The notes below the pieces were generated by a model. It was not told the origin of the DNA. It was given only the letters and a program-made list of their open reading frames with translations, and did not search any database. Below, piece after piece: positions 1 through 8,136 of a stretch of DNA of 64,000 nt (position 1 is the first letter of the stretch; every line of letters starts with the position of its first letter). The DNA lies in contig NZ_BDCE01000075.1 of assembly GCF_001613345.1 (NCBI RefSeq), positions 1 through 64,000 of the forward strand, in the 5' to 3' direction. Origin of the DNA: Nocardia uniformis NBRC 13702. GTDB taxonomy: Bacteria; Actinomycetota; Actinomycetes; Mycobacteriales; Mycobacteriaceae. The translations under genes were made by a program, and so were the position numbers.

Positions 1-986
1 GAGACCTCCGTCTGCTCCAGCACCGACCGGAGGCGGCCGATCACATTGTCCCGCAAGTCTTCCGGAGCCAGCACCAGCGCGTCCGGGCCGAGTCCGGTAA
101 GGAGCCGGGCCAGCCAGTCCCGGGAACGAATAGGTACTTCGACAATGGAACCGGACCGACCGCCGAGTTCGCGGTCCTCCATGATCGCGCCGAGTCGCCG
201 GATCTCCTGACCGCGACCCTTCGCCACCCACACCGTGGCCGAACCGGTGATCGGCAGCTGGCCGGTCACAGTGGTCACGACCGCGCGAAGATCCACATCA
301 TCGGGCTTGTGTACGGCATTGACCGGCCCGTACGCGACCACCCTGTCGCCGATCCGGGAGATACGGAAGGTGCGCATGGCATTGCGGGCGTTATCGTGGC
401 CGACCAGGTACCAGCGGCCATGGTGGGTCACCACACCCCACGGCTGCACATCACGCTCGGTGTACTCGTCCCCCGACGTCCGATGTGGGAAACGCACCGC
501 CTGACCGGCGTCGATGGCCGCGAGGAGCTTGCCGAGCACCGGTTCGGAACCGCGGGTGCGAGCCGGGACCGCGGGTACCGAGGCCACCCCGTTCTCCGGT
601 TCCACGTGCACACCGGCCGCGCGCAGTTTCAGCAATGCGCCCTCCACGGCATTGGCCAGCTCGGGAGACTCCCACAGCTGCACCGCCACCGCGACGGCGG
701 CCGCCTCCGCACTGGTCAGATCGATATCGGGCAGTTCGTAGGCGTCCCGGTTGATGCGGTAACCCTCCACACTGGAAAACCGTCCGACCGGACCGATTTC
801 CAGCGGAATCCCCAGATCGCGCAGCTCGTTCTTGTCCCGCTCGAACATTCGGCTGAACGCCTCATCGCTCGCGGACTCCTCGTATCCCGCGACACTGTCC
901 CCAATCCGCTCAGCGGTCAGGAACTGTCGCGTCGACAGCAGCGCGATAACCAGATTCATCAACCGCTCGACCTTGGATATCGCCAC
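1..986 (-). CDS. pafB: PafB-type WYL-domain transcriptional regulator (3' end cut by window)
   Basis: The frame stays open to the window edge, giving about 328 codons of a protein that is about 330 residues in mycobacteria, so only the last few residues are missing. It begins GTG-GCG-ATA (MAISKVERLMNL), has an N-terminal winged-helix region (RQFLTAERIG, then RMFERDKNELRDLGIPL) and a WYL core visible as RWYLVGHD near bases 400-425. PafB acts with PafC in mycobacteria as a DNA-damage-responsive activator independent of LexA; that role is inferred from the family and from the neighbouring pafA. PafC would lie beyond the window. The gene is separated from pafA by 499 bp of repeat-rich DNA, so it probably has its own promoter here. 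Confidence 0.9.
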   Translation of the reverse strand, partial: MAISKVERLMNLVIALLSTRQFLTAERIGDSVAGYEESASDEAFSRMFERDKNELRDLGIPLEIGPVGRFSSVEGYRINRDAYELPDIDLTSAEAAAVAVAVQLWESPELANAVEGALLKLRAAGVHVEPENGVASVPAVPARTRGSEPVLGKLLAAIDAGQAVRFPHRTSGDEYTERDVQPWGVVTHHGRWYLVGHDNARNAMRTFRISRIGDRVVAYGPVNAVHKPDDVDLRAVVTTVTGQLPITGSATVWVAKGRGQEIRRLGAIMEDRELGGRSGSIVEVPIRSRDWLARLLTGLGPDALVLAPEDLRDNVIGRLRSVLEQTEV

Positions 987-1055
987 CCGATAGAGAGTAG
1001 TGTGCGCGCACCACGCGCGTAGCACGACCCGGCTCGAGGGGGTGGGCATGGCCCC

Positions 1056-1081
1056 GGTCGTGGTCCGGGTGGACCACGACC
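1056..1081. promoter_or_regulatory. Perfect hairpin upstream of pafB
   Basis: The 11-bp arms GGTCGTGGTCC and GGACCACGACC are exact complements around a 4-base loop. The element lies about 70 bp upstream of the pafB GTG. It may be an operator or a 5' leader hairpin; there is no U-tract to argue for a terminator. Confidence 0.45.
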
Positions 1082-1163
1082 AGACGGGCCCATCACACAT
1101 CTGGCGAGCCGCCCCGTCCAGGCTCGACAACCCCTCTCACCATGACCGGTCGCATACCCCCTC

Positions 1164-1246
1164 GTCATTCCGGCGCGCTTTTGGCCGGAAGCCACCGCTC
1201 CAGCCGCCGACACGGTGGATCCCGGCCAAAAGCATGCCGGGATGAC
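1164..1246. repeat. Dispersed inverted repeat, copy 1
   Basis: This is an 83-bp imperfect palindrome. The left arm starts GTCATTCCGGCGCGCTTTTG and the right arm ends AAAAGCATGCCGGGATGAC. The core words CTTTTGGCCGG and CCGGCCAAAAG face each other. The same element recurs at 41876-41958 and 45708-45782, and in degenerate form at 51086-51175, always between genes. Confidence 0.85.
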
Positions 1247-1285
1247 GGGGGGTTGCCCACCGGCCGGTCCGGTGACGACGCAATG

Positions 1286-1440
1286 CCCCGCCACCCAGGC
1301 CAGTGGCGACGCAGCGCCCCATCAGCCCGTCCAGTGACCATGCAGCACCCCACCAGCCCGTCCAGTGGCGACGCAGCACCCCACCAGCCCGTCCAGTGAC
1401 CATGCAGCACCCCACCAGCCCGTCCGATGACGACGGAGGC
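1286..1440. repeat. 31-bp tandem repeat, five units
   Basis: Five head-to-tail units of 31 bp start at 1286, 1317, 1348, 1379 and 1410. Units 2-4 are nearly identical and alternate between AGTGACCATGCAGCA and AGTGGCGACGCAGCA endings; the outer units are diverged. A partial unit may precede 1286. There are no spacers, so this is a VNTR/MIRU-like minisatellite and not a CRISPR array. Confidence 0.9.
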
Positions 1441-1485
1441 CGGGTTCCCGTCGGAACCCGGCCTCGCCGCGAACTTCGCCAAGCG

Positions 1486-2844
1486 CTACATGGAGGCGAT
1501 GAGCCGATCGACTCGCTCGTCGACCGAGCGGAACGGGTCCTTGCAGAGCACCGTGCGCTGTGCCTGGTCATTGAGCTTGAGGTGCACCCAGTCGACCGTG
1601 AAGTCGCGACCCGCTTCCTGGGCGGCGGTAATGAAATCGCCGCGCAGTTTGGCGCGGGTGGTCTGCGGCGGTGTGGTGACCGCGGCGTCGACCGCGTCGT
1701 CCTCGGTGATCCGCTTGGCCAACCCTTTGCGCTGCAGCAGGTCGAAGACGCCACGACCGCGCTTGATGTCGTGATAGGCCAGATCCAGCTGGGCGATCTT
1801 CGGATCGGACAGCTCCATGCTGTAGCGGTCCTGGTAGCGCTGGAACAGCTTGCGCTTGATCACCCAGTCGATCTCGGTATCGACCTTGGCGAAATCCTGC
1901 GCCTCGACGGCATCGAGGGTGCGACCCCACAGATCCACCACCGCGTCGACCTGCGGATCGCGATCGCGATTGCGCAGATGCTCGACGGCGCGGGCGTAGT
2001 ACTCGCGCTGAATATCGAGGGCGCTGGCCTGCCGACCGCCCGCCAACCGGACCGGTCGCTTACCGGTGAGATCGTGGGAGACCTCGCGGATGGCGCGAAT
2101 CGGATTGTCCAGTGCGAAGTCTCGGAAGGAGACGCCCGCCTCGATCATCTCGAGGACCAGCGAGGCCGTACCCACCTTGAGCATGGTGGTCGGCTCGGCC
2201 ATATTCGAGTCGCCGACAATGACATGCAGCCGCCGGTACTTCTCGGCATCGGCGTGCGGCTCGTCGCGGGTATTGATAATGGGCCGCGACCGGGTGGTCG
2301 CCGAGGAGACGCCCTCCCAGATGTGCTCGGCACGCTGCGATAGGCAGAAGGTGGCGGCCTTCGGCGTCTGCAGCACCTTGCCCGCACCGCAGATGAGCTG
2401 GCGGGTCACCAGGAACGGCAGCAGCACATCGGAGATCCGGGAGAACTCACCGGCACGCACCACGAGGAAGTTCTCGTGGCAGCCGTAGGAGTTGCCCGCC
2501 GAATCGGTGTTGTTCTTGAACAGGTAGATATCCCCGCCGATACCCTCCTCGGCCAGCCGTTGCTCGGCGTCGATGAGCAGATCCTCCAGGACCCGCTCCC
2601 CCGCCCGATCATGGGTGACCAACTGCACCAGGCTGTCGCATTCGGCCGTCGCGTACTCTGGATGGGAACCGACATCAAGGTAGAGCCGAGCCCCGTTGCG
2701 GAGGAACACGTTCGAGCTCCGCCCCCAAGAAACCACCCGGCGGAATAGGTACCGGGCCACCTCGTCAGGACTCAACCGACGGTGACCGTGGAACGTGCAC
2801 GTCACCCCGAATTCGGTCTCGATCCCCATTATTCGTCGCTGCAC
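1486..2844 (-). CDS. pafA: Pup-protein ligase PafA
   Basis: PafA ligates the C-terminal glutamate of Pup to substrate lysines using ATP, tagging proteins for the proteasome. The protein starts VQRRIMGIETEFGVTC and ends DERVDRLIASM, 452 residues, the same length as mycobacterial PafA. Carboxylate-amine-ligase-like motifs are clear: GIETEFG near the N terminus, KNNTDSAGNSYGCHEN and NTRDEPHADAEKYRRLH. The frame extends upstream to 2898, but those residues have no family counterpart, so the GTG at 2844 is chosen. No strong ribosome site precedes it, so a leaderless or weakly initiated message is possible. It lies downstream of prcA with a 300-bp gap holding a terminator and a CIRCE-like palindrome, suggesting independent transcription. 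Confidence 0.96.
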   Translation of the reverse strand: MQRRIMGIETEFGVTCTFHGHRRLSPDEVARYLFRRVVSWGRSSNVFLRNGARLYLDVGSHPEYATAECDSLVQLVTHDRAGERVLEDLLIDAEQRLAEEGIGGDIYLFKNNTDSAGNSYGCHENFLVVRAGEFSRISDVLLPFLVTRQLICGAGKVLQTPKAATFCLSQRAEHIWEGVSSATTRSRPIINTRDEPHADAEKYRRLHVIVGDSNMAEPTTMLKVGTASLVLEMIEAGVSFRDFALDNPIRAIREVSHDLTGKRPVRLAGGRQASALDIQREYYARAVEHLRNRDRDPQVDAVVDLWGRTLDAVEAQDFAKVDTEIDWVIKRKLFQRYQDRYSMELSDPKIAQLDLAYHDIKRGRGVFDLLQRKGLAKRITEDDAVDAAVTTPPQTTRAKLRGDFITAAQEAGRDFTVDWVHLKLNDQAQRTVLCKDPFRSVDERVDRLIASM

Positions 2845-2973
2845 AGTATCGACATTACAGCCATGAACTGCTCGAAATGGGCGCTCGGACAATCCCAATG
2901 CAAACGTCTTGGCAACGATTTAGCACGGTGTGCAACGCGACACCGCCGGTTACCAGGCACAAAGCAAGTCCCC

Positions 2974-3000
2974 TTTGCACTCTGCTAGCCAGAGTGCAAA
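2974..3000. promoter_or_regulatory. CIRCE-like palindrome upstream of pafA
   Basis: The site reads TTTGCACTC-N9-GAGTGCAAA, with the symmetry continuing two bases into the spacer. The HrcA operator CIRCE is TTAGCACTC-N9-GAGTGCTAA, so each arm differs by one symmetric base and the spacer length is identical. It lies about 130 bp upstream of the pafA start in the 300-bp gap after prcA. pafA is the only gene it could control in cis. HrcA binding is an inference. Confidence 0.5.
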
Positions 3001-3097
3001 GCGGGCACGCGGCCATTCGGCTTGCACGCACTGCCGCGAAACACGCGGTGCGCCACAACTTCCCGGTCGTTGTACGAACGTTTGGCACGGAATGGGA

Positions 3098-3132
3098 AAT
3101 CCGGCCGTGAGCGGTGGGCTCACGGCCGGATT
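3098..3132 (-). terminator. Hairpin terminator after prcA
   Basis: Two perfect 15-bp arms (AATCCGGCCGTGAGC and its complement) flank a 5-base loop, starting 13 bp past the prcA stop. The stem is GC-rich with an A/T base. It fits an end for the pup-prcB-prcA message. Confidence 0.75.
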
Positions 3133-3144
3133 CTGGTGAATTCG

Positions 3145-3918
3145 CTACTCCCCGGAGGGGTCGCCCGATCCCGGCTTATCCGCCGCCGCGGCGGATTTCG
3201 CATTGGGGATCTTGCCGGTGATCAGTTGTTCCAGTGCGGAGCCGGAGATGCGGCGGAAGGCCCTTCGGGGGCGGGCCTGCTCGAGGGTTGCTACCTCGAG
3301 GGAGGCGACGGCCACCGGTTTCTTGTCCTTATCGGCTTCCGGCGCGCCTTTTTGCAGTGCCTGCAATGCGACACCGACTGCCGCGTGCAGGTCCAGCCCG
3401 GGTTGGTAGGTCTCCTTCAGGGCCGTGACGATGGGTTCGGTATTGCCGCCCATCACCACGTATTCCCGTTCGTCGACAATGGAGCCGTCGAAATTGATGC
3501 GGTACAGCACCGCGTCCGGATCCTGTTCCGGGTAGCCGACCTCACCGATGCAGATCTCCACCTCGAAGGGTTTGAGCTGATCGGTGAAGATGCTGCCGAG
3601 CGAGGAGGCGTACATATTCGCCAGCGCCCGGCCGGTCACATCGCGTCGGTCGTACTGGTAGCCGCGTAGATCGGCCTGCAGAATCCCGCCGCGACGCAGG
3701 TTCTCGAACTCGTTGTACTTGCCGACCGCGGCGAAGCCGATGCGGTCGTACAGCTCACTCACCTTGTGTAGCGTCGCCGAGGGGTTCTCGGCGACGAACA
3801 TCACACCTTTGTCGTACACCAGCACCACGACACTGCGGCCGCGTGCGATGCCCTTGCGCGCAAGTTCGGTCTTGTCGCGCATGATCTGTTCGGCCGACGC
3901 GTAGTACGGCAGTGTCAT
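3145..3918 (-). CDS. prcA: 20S proteasome alpha subunit PrcA
   Basis: PrcA forms the outer gated rings of the actinobacterial 20S proteasome. The 257-residue protein begins MTLPYYASAEQIMRDKTELARKGIARG, the typical alpha N terminus, followed by the Ntn-hydrolase fold region (SVVVLVYDKGVMFVAENPS, YKYNEFE-type segment and FEVEICIGEVG). It lacks a propeptide and the catalytic threonine, as expected for alpha. Its ATG overlaps the prcB stop in an ATGA, so translation is coupled. The C-terminal 35 residues are charged and low in complexity (DKPGSGDPSGE), as in relatives. Confidence 0.96.
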   Translation of the reverse strand: MTLPYYASAEQIMRDKTELARKGIARGRSVVVLVYDKGVMFVAENPSATLHKVSELYDRIGFAAVGKYNEFENLRRGGILQADLRGYQYDRRDVTGRALANMYASSLGSIFTDQLKPFEVEICIGEVGYPEQDPDAVLYRINFDGSIVDEREYVVMGGNTEPIVTALKETYQPGLDLHAAVGVALQALQKGAPEADKDKKPVAVASLEVATLEQARPRRAFRRISGSALEQLITGKIPNAKSAAAADKPGSGDPSGE

Positions 3919-4772
3919 GCTTCGCCGCTCCCTTCCGCAGCCGCGCCGCGTTCATCCACTATCGTTCGCGTAATGCTCTTCAGCCGGTCCTCGGCCACTT
4001 CCACCGAGCCGTCGGCGTCGATGGTGATGGCGGTCGGATAGATCCCCCGCATGGTGTCGGGGCCGCCGGTGGCGGTGTCGTCGTCGGCCGCGTCGAAGAG
4101 CGATTCGACCGCGATCCGCAATGCCCGATCCTGGTCCAGTCCGCGGTGGTAGGTCTTCTTCAGCGACGATTTGGCGAACAGCGAACCGGAGCCGACGGCG
4201 GTGTAGCCGAATCGCTCCTCGCTGCGCCCGCCGACCACGTCGTAGGACACGATGCGACCGGATTTATCGGGATCCAGGGCGCTGGGGTCGTAACCCACGA
4301 GTAGCGGTACCACCGCCAGGCCCTGCATTGCCGCCGGCAGATTGTCCCGCACCATCTTCGACAGCTTGTTGGCCTTGCCGTCGAAGGTGAGCGATACGCC
4401 CTCGATCTTCTCGTAGTACTCGAGTTCCACCGCGAACAGGCGGATCATTTCGATCGCCATGCCCGCGGTGCCCGCGATACCGGCCGCCGAGTAGGTGTCG
4501 GTGATGTACACCTTCTCGATGTCCCGGCTGGCCAGCAGGTTGCCCTGGGTGGCCCGCCGGTCGCCGGCGATCAGCACACCGCCGCGGTAGGAAACCGCGA
4601 CGATGGTGGTGCCGTGCGGCGCGATATCCGACGGTCCGCTCTTCGAAGGGTGCGGGCCGTCGGATCCGAATTTGTTGTCCGGCAACAATTGCGGCGCGTT
4701 GACTCGTAGATATTCGGAGAAGGAGGAGAGGGCGTACCCCGTGTGGAGACGCAAGGGGTCACCTGGTGTCAC
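3915..4772 (-). CDS. prcB: 20S proteasome beta subunit PrcB (with propeptide)
   Basis: PrcB is the catalytic Ntn-hydrolase of the proteasome core. From the GTG at 4772 it encodes 285 residues: a propeptide of about 54 residues (VTPGDPLRLHTGYALSS) and then the cleavage site HG before TTIVAVSYRGG, making Thr55 the mature N-terminal nucleophile. GDRRAT follows and a conserved GSGSLFAKSSLKK segment is present. The start GTG overlaps the pup stop as GTGA, supporting this start over a much longer in-frame extension upstream. The gene is part of the coupled pup-prcB-prcA unit. Confidence 0.95.
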   Translation of the reverse strand: MTPGDPLRLHTGYALSSFSEYLRVNAPQLLPDNKFGSDGPHPSKSGPSDIAPHGTTIVAVSYRGGVLIAGDRRATQGNLLASRDIEKVYITDTYSAAGIAGTAGMAIEMIRLFAVELEYYEKIEGVSLTFDGKANKLSKMVRDNLPAAMQGLAVVPLLVGYDPSALDPDKSGRIVSYDVVGGRSEERFGYTAVGSGSLFAKSSLKKTYHRGLDQDRALRIAVESLFDAADDDTATGGPDTMRGIYPTAITIDADGSVEVAEDRLKSITRTIVDERGAAAEGSGEA

Positions 4773-4963
4773 TGGCCGCCCTTCTGAACATAGGCGCGCA
4801 CGAAGTCTTCCGCGTTCTCCTCGAGCACATCGTCGATCTCGTCGAGCAGGTCGTCGGTTTCCTCCGCCAGCTTCTCGCGGCGTTCCTGTCCCGCTCCGCC
4901 GTCGCCGGCGGTGCCCTCGTCCTCGTCGCCGCCACCGGCGCGTTTGGTCTGCTCTTGTGCCAT
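4769..4963 (-). CDS. pup: Prokaryotic ubiquitin-like protein Pup
   Basis: Pup is the 64-residue, largely disordered protein modifier. The sequence starts MAQEQTKRAGGGDEDEG, carries the coiled-coil Mpa-binding segment (EETDDLLDEIDDVLEENA) and ends VRAYVQKGGQ. The terminal residue is glutamine, so Dop must deamidate it to glutamate before PafA can ligate it. A strong ribosome site (AGAGGAGGT) precedes the ATG. It overlaps prcB by four bases and follows dop after 147 bp. Confidence 0.98.
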   Translation of the reverse strand: MAQEQTKRAGGGDEDEGTAGDGGAGQERREKLAEETDDLLDEIDDVLEENAEDFVRAYVQKGGQ

Positions 4964-4991
4964 AGCAGCCGACCTCCTCTGTGATCATCGG

Positions 4992-5018
4992 CGAGTACGG
5001 GCGTCCAACCCGTACTCG
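4992..5018. promoter_or_regulatory. Hairpin in the dop-pup spacer
   Basis: Perfect 10-bp arms CGAGTACGGG and CCCGTACTCG enclose a 7-base loop, 29 bp upstream of the pup start. It could end dop transcription, attenuate it, or form a structured 5' leader for pup. Confidence 0.5.
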
Positions 5019-5110
5019 TCCCTCAACACTACCCAGCGGTGGCGACATCATGCGGGATTCGCCCGCAATGTGCCCCGGCCGCAACCCCCGTGCAATATGC
5101 CGGGAGAGCC

Positions 5111-6610
5111 TCAGTGCGTGAGTTGCTGTACCAGTTCGGCGGCGCTGCCGACGCCGTCGAGCAGCTTGCCCACATGTGATTTGGTGCCGCGGCGCGGTTC
5201 CAGCGTCGGAATACGCACCAGCGAATCGCCGCCCAGATCGAATATCACCGAATCCCAGCTGGCGGCGGCGATATCGGCGCCGAAGCGGCGCAGGCACTCA
5301 CCGCGGAAGTAGGCGCGGGTATCGGTGGGCGGGTTGGTCATGGCGTCGACCACCTGCTGTTCGGTGACCAGGCGCTGCATGGAGCCGCGCGCCACCAGGC
5401 GGTTGTAGAGGCCCTTGTCGAGGCGCACATCCGAGTACTGCAGGTCCATGAGGTGCAGCTTCGGTGCGCCCCAATTCAGGCCCTCGCGGCTGCGCATCCC
5501 TTCCAGCAGACGGAGTTTCGCGGTCCAGTCGAGCAGGTCGGCGGTTTCCATCGGATCGCGCTCGAGCAGGTCGAGGACGTGCGCCCACTTCTCGATGACA
5601 TCCTTGGCGCGCGGATCGTCATTTCCGATGCGACTGTTGTACTTTTCCACCCGATCGAGGTAGATGCGTTGCAGCGCAAGGCCGGTCAGTTCGCGGCCGT
5701 CGGCCAGCGCGACGGTGGCGCGCAGCGTCGGATCGTGGCTGATGGTGTGGACGGCGGTGACCGGGCGGGCCAGTTGCAGATCCGAGAGGTCCTCGCCCGC
5801 CTCGATGAGGTCGAGGACCAGCGCGCTGGCGCCGACCTTGAGGTAGGTCGACCATTCCGAGAGGTTGGCGTCGCCGATAATGACGTGCAGGCGCCGGTAC
5901 TTGTCGGCGTCGGCGTGCGGTTCGTCGCGGGTATTGATGATGCCGCGCTTGAGGGTGGTCTCCAGGCCGACCTCGACCTCGATGTAGTCCGACCGCTGCG
6001 AGAGCTGGAATCCGGCGGTATCGCCGGATTGGCCGATACCGACGCGGCCGGAGCCGGTGATCACCTGGCGGGAGACGAAGAACGGGGTGAGACCGAGAAT
6101 GATCTGGTTGAACGGGGTGTCCCGGCTCATCAGGTAGTTCTCGTGGGTGCCGTAGGACGCGCCCTTGTTGTCGATATTGTTTTTGTACAGCTGCATCCGG
6201 GGCGCGCCCGGCACGCTGGAGGCGTAGCGTGCGGCGGCCTCCATGACCCGCTCACCGGCCTTGTCCCAGATGACCGCGTCCAGGGGGTCGGTGACCTCGG
6301 GGGCGGAGTATTCCGGGTGGGCGTGGTCGACGTAGAGGCGAGCCCCGTTCGTCAGGATCATATTGGCCGCGCCCACCTCGTCGGCGTCGATGACCGGTGC
6401 GGGGCCGTTGAGCCTGCCCAGGTCGAAGCCGCGAGCGTCGCGCAACGGCGATTCCACCTCGTAGTCCCAGCGGGTGCGTTTCGCACGCGGCACACCTTCG
6501 GCCGCGGCGTAGGCGAGCACCGCCTGGGTGGACGTGAGAATCGGGTTGGCCGACGGCTCCGTAGGCGTGGAAATGCCGTACTCGACCTCGATTCCGATAA
6601 TGCGCTGCAT
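5111..6610 (-). CDS. dop: Deamidase/depupylase of Pup, Dop
   Basis: Dop converts Pup's C-terminal Gln to Glu and removes Pup from substrates. The 499-residue protein starts MQRIIGIEVEYGISTPTEPS and is a PafA paralogue with the shared NTRDEPHADADKYRRLH block and KNNIDNKGASYGTHENYL motif. After the GIEVEYG strand an extended loop region (about residues 38-80) matches the Dop-specific loop that separates it from PafA. It ends SAAELVQQLTH. The gene precedes pup on the same strand. Start and length agree with the family. Confidence 0.95.
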   Translation of the reverse strand: MQRIIGIEVEYGISTPTEPSANPILTSTQAVLAYAAAEGVPRAKRTRWDYEVESPLRDARGFDLGRLNGPAPVIDADEVGAANMILTNGARLYVDHAHPEYSAPEVTDPLDAVIWDKAGERVMEAAARYASSVPGAPRMQLYKNNIDNKGASYGTHENYLMSRDTPFNQIILGLTPFFVSRQVITGSGRVGIGQSGDTAGFQLSQRSDYIEVEVGLETTLKRGIINTRDEPHADADKYRRLHVIIGDANLSEWSTYLKVGASALVLDLIEAGEDLSDLQLARPVTAVHTISHDPTLRATVALADGRELTGLALQRIYLDRVEKYNSRIGNDDPRAKDVIEKWAHVLDLLERDPMETADLLDWTAKLRLLEGMRSREGLNWGAPKLHLMDLQYSDVRLDKGLYNRLVARGSMQRLVTEQQVVDAMTNPPTDTRAYFRGECLRRFGADIAAASWDSVIFDLGGDSLVRIPTLEPRRGTKSHVGKLLDGVGSAAELVQQLTH

Positions 6611-6750
6611 GTGGTCGAGCCTAGGCGACGGCTGCCCGGATCGGGTGCGGGTGGGTGCACCGGTATCACCGATACCCGCGACTCAGGTCGCATATCCGGT
6701 CATCCTCGCGGGCGACGCGCGAGAAGCCGGGCGGGCGAGAGAATTCGCTC

Positions 6751-8001
6751 ATGTCCGAACCGGTTCCCGCGCAACGTTCGACGGCCGAGTCCGCTCCGGC
6801 CGCCGATTCGTCCACTGTCGTCACCGCCGACGCGAATACCGTTCCCGCCGTGCGGGTTTCCTCCCGGGTGGCCGCGCTCGACGTGCTGCGCGGTATCGCC
6901 ATTCTCGGCACCCTCGGTACCAATATCTGGATCTTCACCAATGTCGAGGGACTGATCGGTTACCTCGAACGCTCCGACGAGCCGACCGGGGCGGCGATGT
7001 GGGTGGAGCGGTTTCTGCAGCAGGCGGCCCAGGGCAAGTTCCTGGGGCTGCTGACCATTATGTTCGGCATCGGTCTGGCTATTCAGCAGCGATCGGCGGC
7101 CCGGGGCGGGCGACCGTGGCCCGGGAAGTATCCGTGGCGGGCCGGACTGCTGTTCCTCGACGGTCTGCTGCACTTCCTGCTGTTCACCGAGTTCGACGTG
7201 CTCATGGGGTATGCGCTCACCGGCCTGGTCGTGGCCTATGTGCTGGCGACGAGTCCGCGCGCGCAGCGGCGCTGGTTGATCATCACCGCGAGCCTGCACA
7301 TCACCGTGATGACCCTGGTCGCGGCGGCGATAGCCTTCGCACCGCAACAGGATTCGGCACCGGCCGAACCTCTCGATCCCAATCCCTATGCGGACGGGTC
7401 GTTCTGGGACCTGGTGATGTTCCGCTGGGACAGCCTGTTGCTGTTCCGAATCGAGACGATCGTCATCTTCCCGATGTCCATCGCGCTGTTCCTGGTCGGT
7501 GCCCGGCTGTTCAACGCTGGCGTATTCGAGCTCAACGGCGCGCGAATCCGTAAGCGGCTCATGATTATCGGCGCCATTGCCCTACCCCTGGATATGGCGC
7601 TCGGCATGGTGAATCCGACACTGGTCATTATTACCCGCTACGGCATCGCACCCTTCGTGGCCCTGGGTATCCTCGGGCTGGCGGCCGAGTTCTATGTGCG
7701 CCGCCCCCGCCCCGGTTTCGTCGGCCGCCGCTTCAGTGAGGTCGGCCGGATGGCCTTGAGCTGCTACATCCTGCAGAACGTGGTGGCGTCGAGTATCTGC
7801 TACGGCTGGGGCCTCGGGTTGGCCGCGCAGGTCTCCGGTAATGCTCGCGTACCCTTCACCGTCGCGGTCTACCTGGTCACCGCAGGGCTCATGCTGGTAT
7901 TCGCGCACGTGTGGCTGCGCCGGTTCCAACGCGGCCCGGTGGAGTGGTTGTGGAATCGCAGCTATCAGGCCATTGCCGAACGCGGCGGCCGTCCGGCGTA
8001 A
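6751..8001 (+). CDS. DUF418-family integral membrane protein
   Basis: This is a 416-residue polytopic membrane protein. After a polar Ala/Ser-rich N terminus of about 40 residues comes the family hallmark VAALDVLRGIAILGTLGTNIW, then several hydrophobic helices (GLLTIMFGIGLAIQ, AGLLFLDGLLHFLLF, ALTGLVVAYVL) and the C-terminal signature LRRFQRGPVEWLWNRSYQ. The frame is open from 6655, but the ATG at 6751 gives a natural polar start after a GAGAG sequence. The substrate of DUF418 proteins is unknown. A membrane protein also follows dop in M. tuberculosis, which may be the orthologous position. Confidence 0.8.
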   Translation: MSEPVPAQRSTAESAPAADSSTVVTADANTVPAVRVSSRVAALDVLRGIAILGTLGTNIWIFTNVEGLIGYLERSDEPTGAAMWVERFLQQAAQGKFLGLLTIMFGIGLAIQQRSAARGGRPWPGKYPWRAGLLFLDGLLHFLLFTEFDVLMGYALTGLVVAYVLATSPRAQRRWLIITASLHITVMTLVAAAIAFAPQQDSAPAEPLDPNPYADGSFWDLVMFRWDSLLLFRIETIVIFPMSIALFLVGARLFNAGVFELNGARIRKRLMIIGAIALPLDMALGMVNPTLVIITRYGIAPFVALGILGLAAEFYVRRPRPGFVGRRFSEVGRMALSCYILQNVVASSICYGWGLGLAAQVSGNARVPFTVAVYLVTAGLMLVFAHVWLRRFQRGPVEWLWNRSYQAIAERGGRPA

Positions 8002-8026
8002 TCGCGTCCTGACGTCAGTCGCACGG

Positions 8027-8053
8027 CGGCCGATCCCGATGCGGGATCGGCCG
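8027..8053 (+). terminator. Terminator hairpin after the DUF418 gene
   Basis: Perfect 12-bp arms (CGGCCGATCCCG and its complement) with a 3-base loop, 26 bp past the stop codon at 8001 and before the antiporter gene. Confidence 0.75.
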
Positions 8054-8136
8054 TCGGTCGTTCATCAGCAACCGTGTGGCGATCTGTCACCGTGTCATTG
8101 CCCGGACCGGCCCGCACCGCCGGGCAGGATAACCGG

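Larger units (their letters stand above)
987..1485. other. Repeat-rich intergenic region between pafB and pafA
   Basis: No convincing gene is present. The 499 bp contain a hairpin (1056-1081), one copy of the dispersed inverted repeat (1164-1246) and a 31-bp tandem repeat (1286-1440). Open frames here translate the repeats themselves and have no family resemblance. In mycobacteria pafA and pafB are close together, so this looks like repeat expansion in a spacer. Confidence 0.8.

Noticed and set aside
1286..1440. CRISPR-like tandem repeat
   Set aside because: Units abut directly with a constant 31-bp period and no unique spacers, and no cas genes are nearby.
3060..3095. SOS (LexA) box near GTACGAACGT upstream of pafA
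   Set aside because: Only one half resembles GAAC; the partner half and spacing of TCGAAC-N4-GTTCGA are not present.
5453..6955. 500-codon plus-strand open frame
   Set aside because: Antisense to dop; no motifs, and dop itself is unambiguous.
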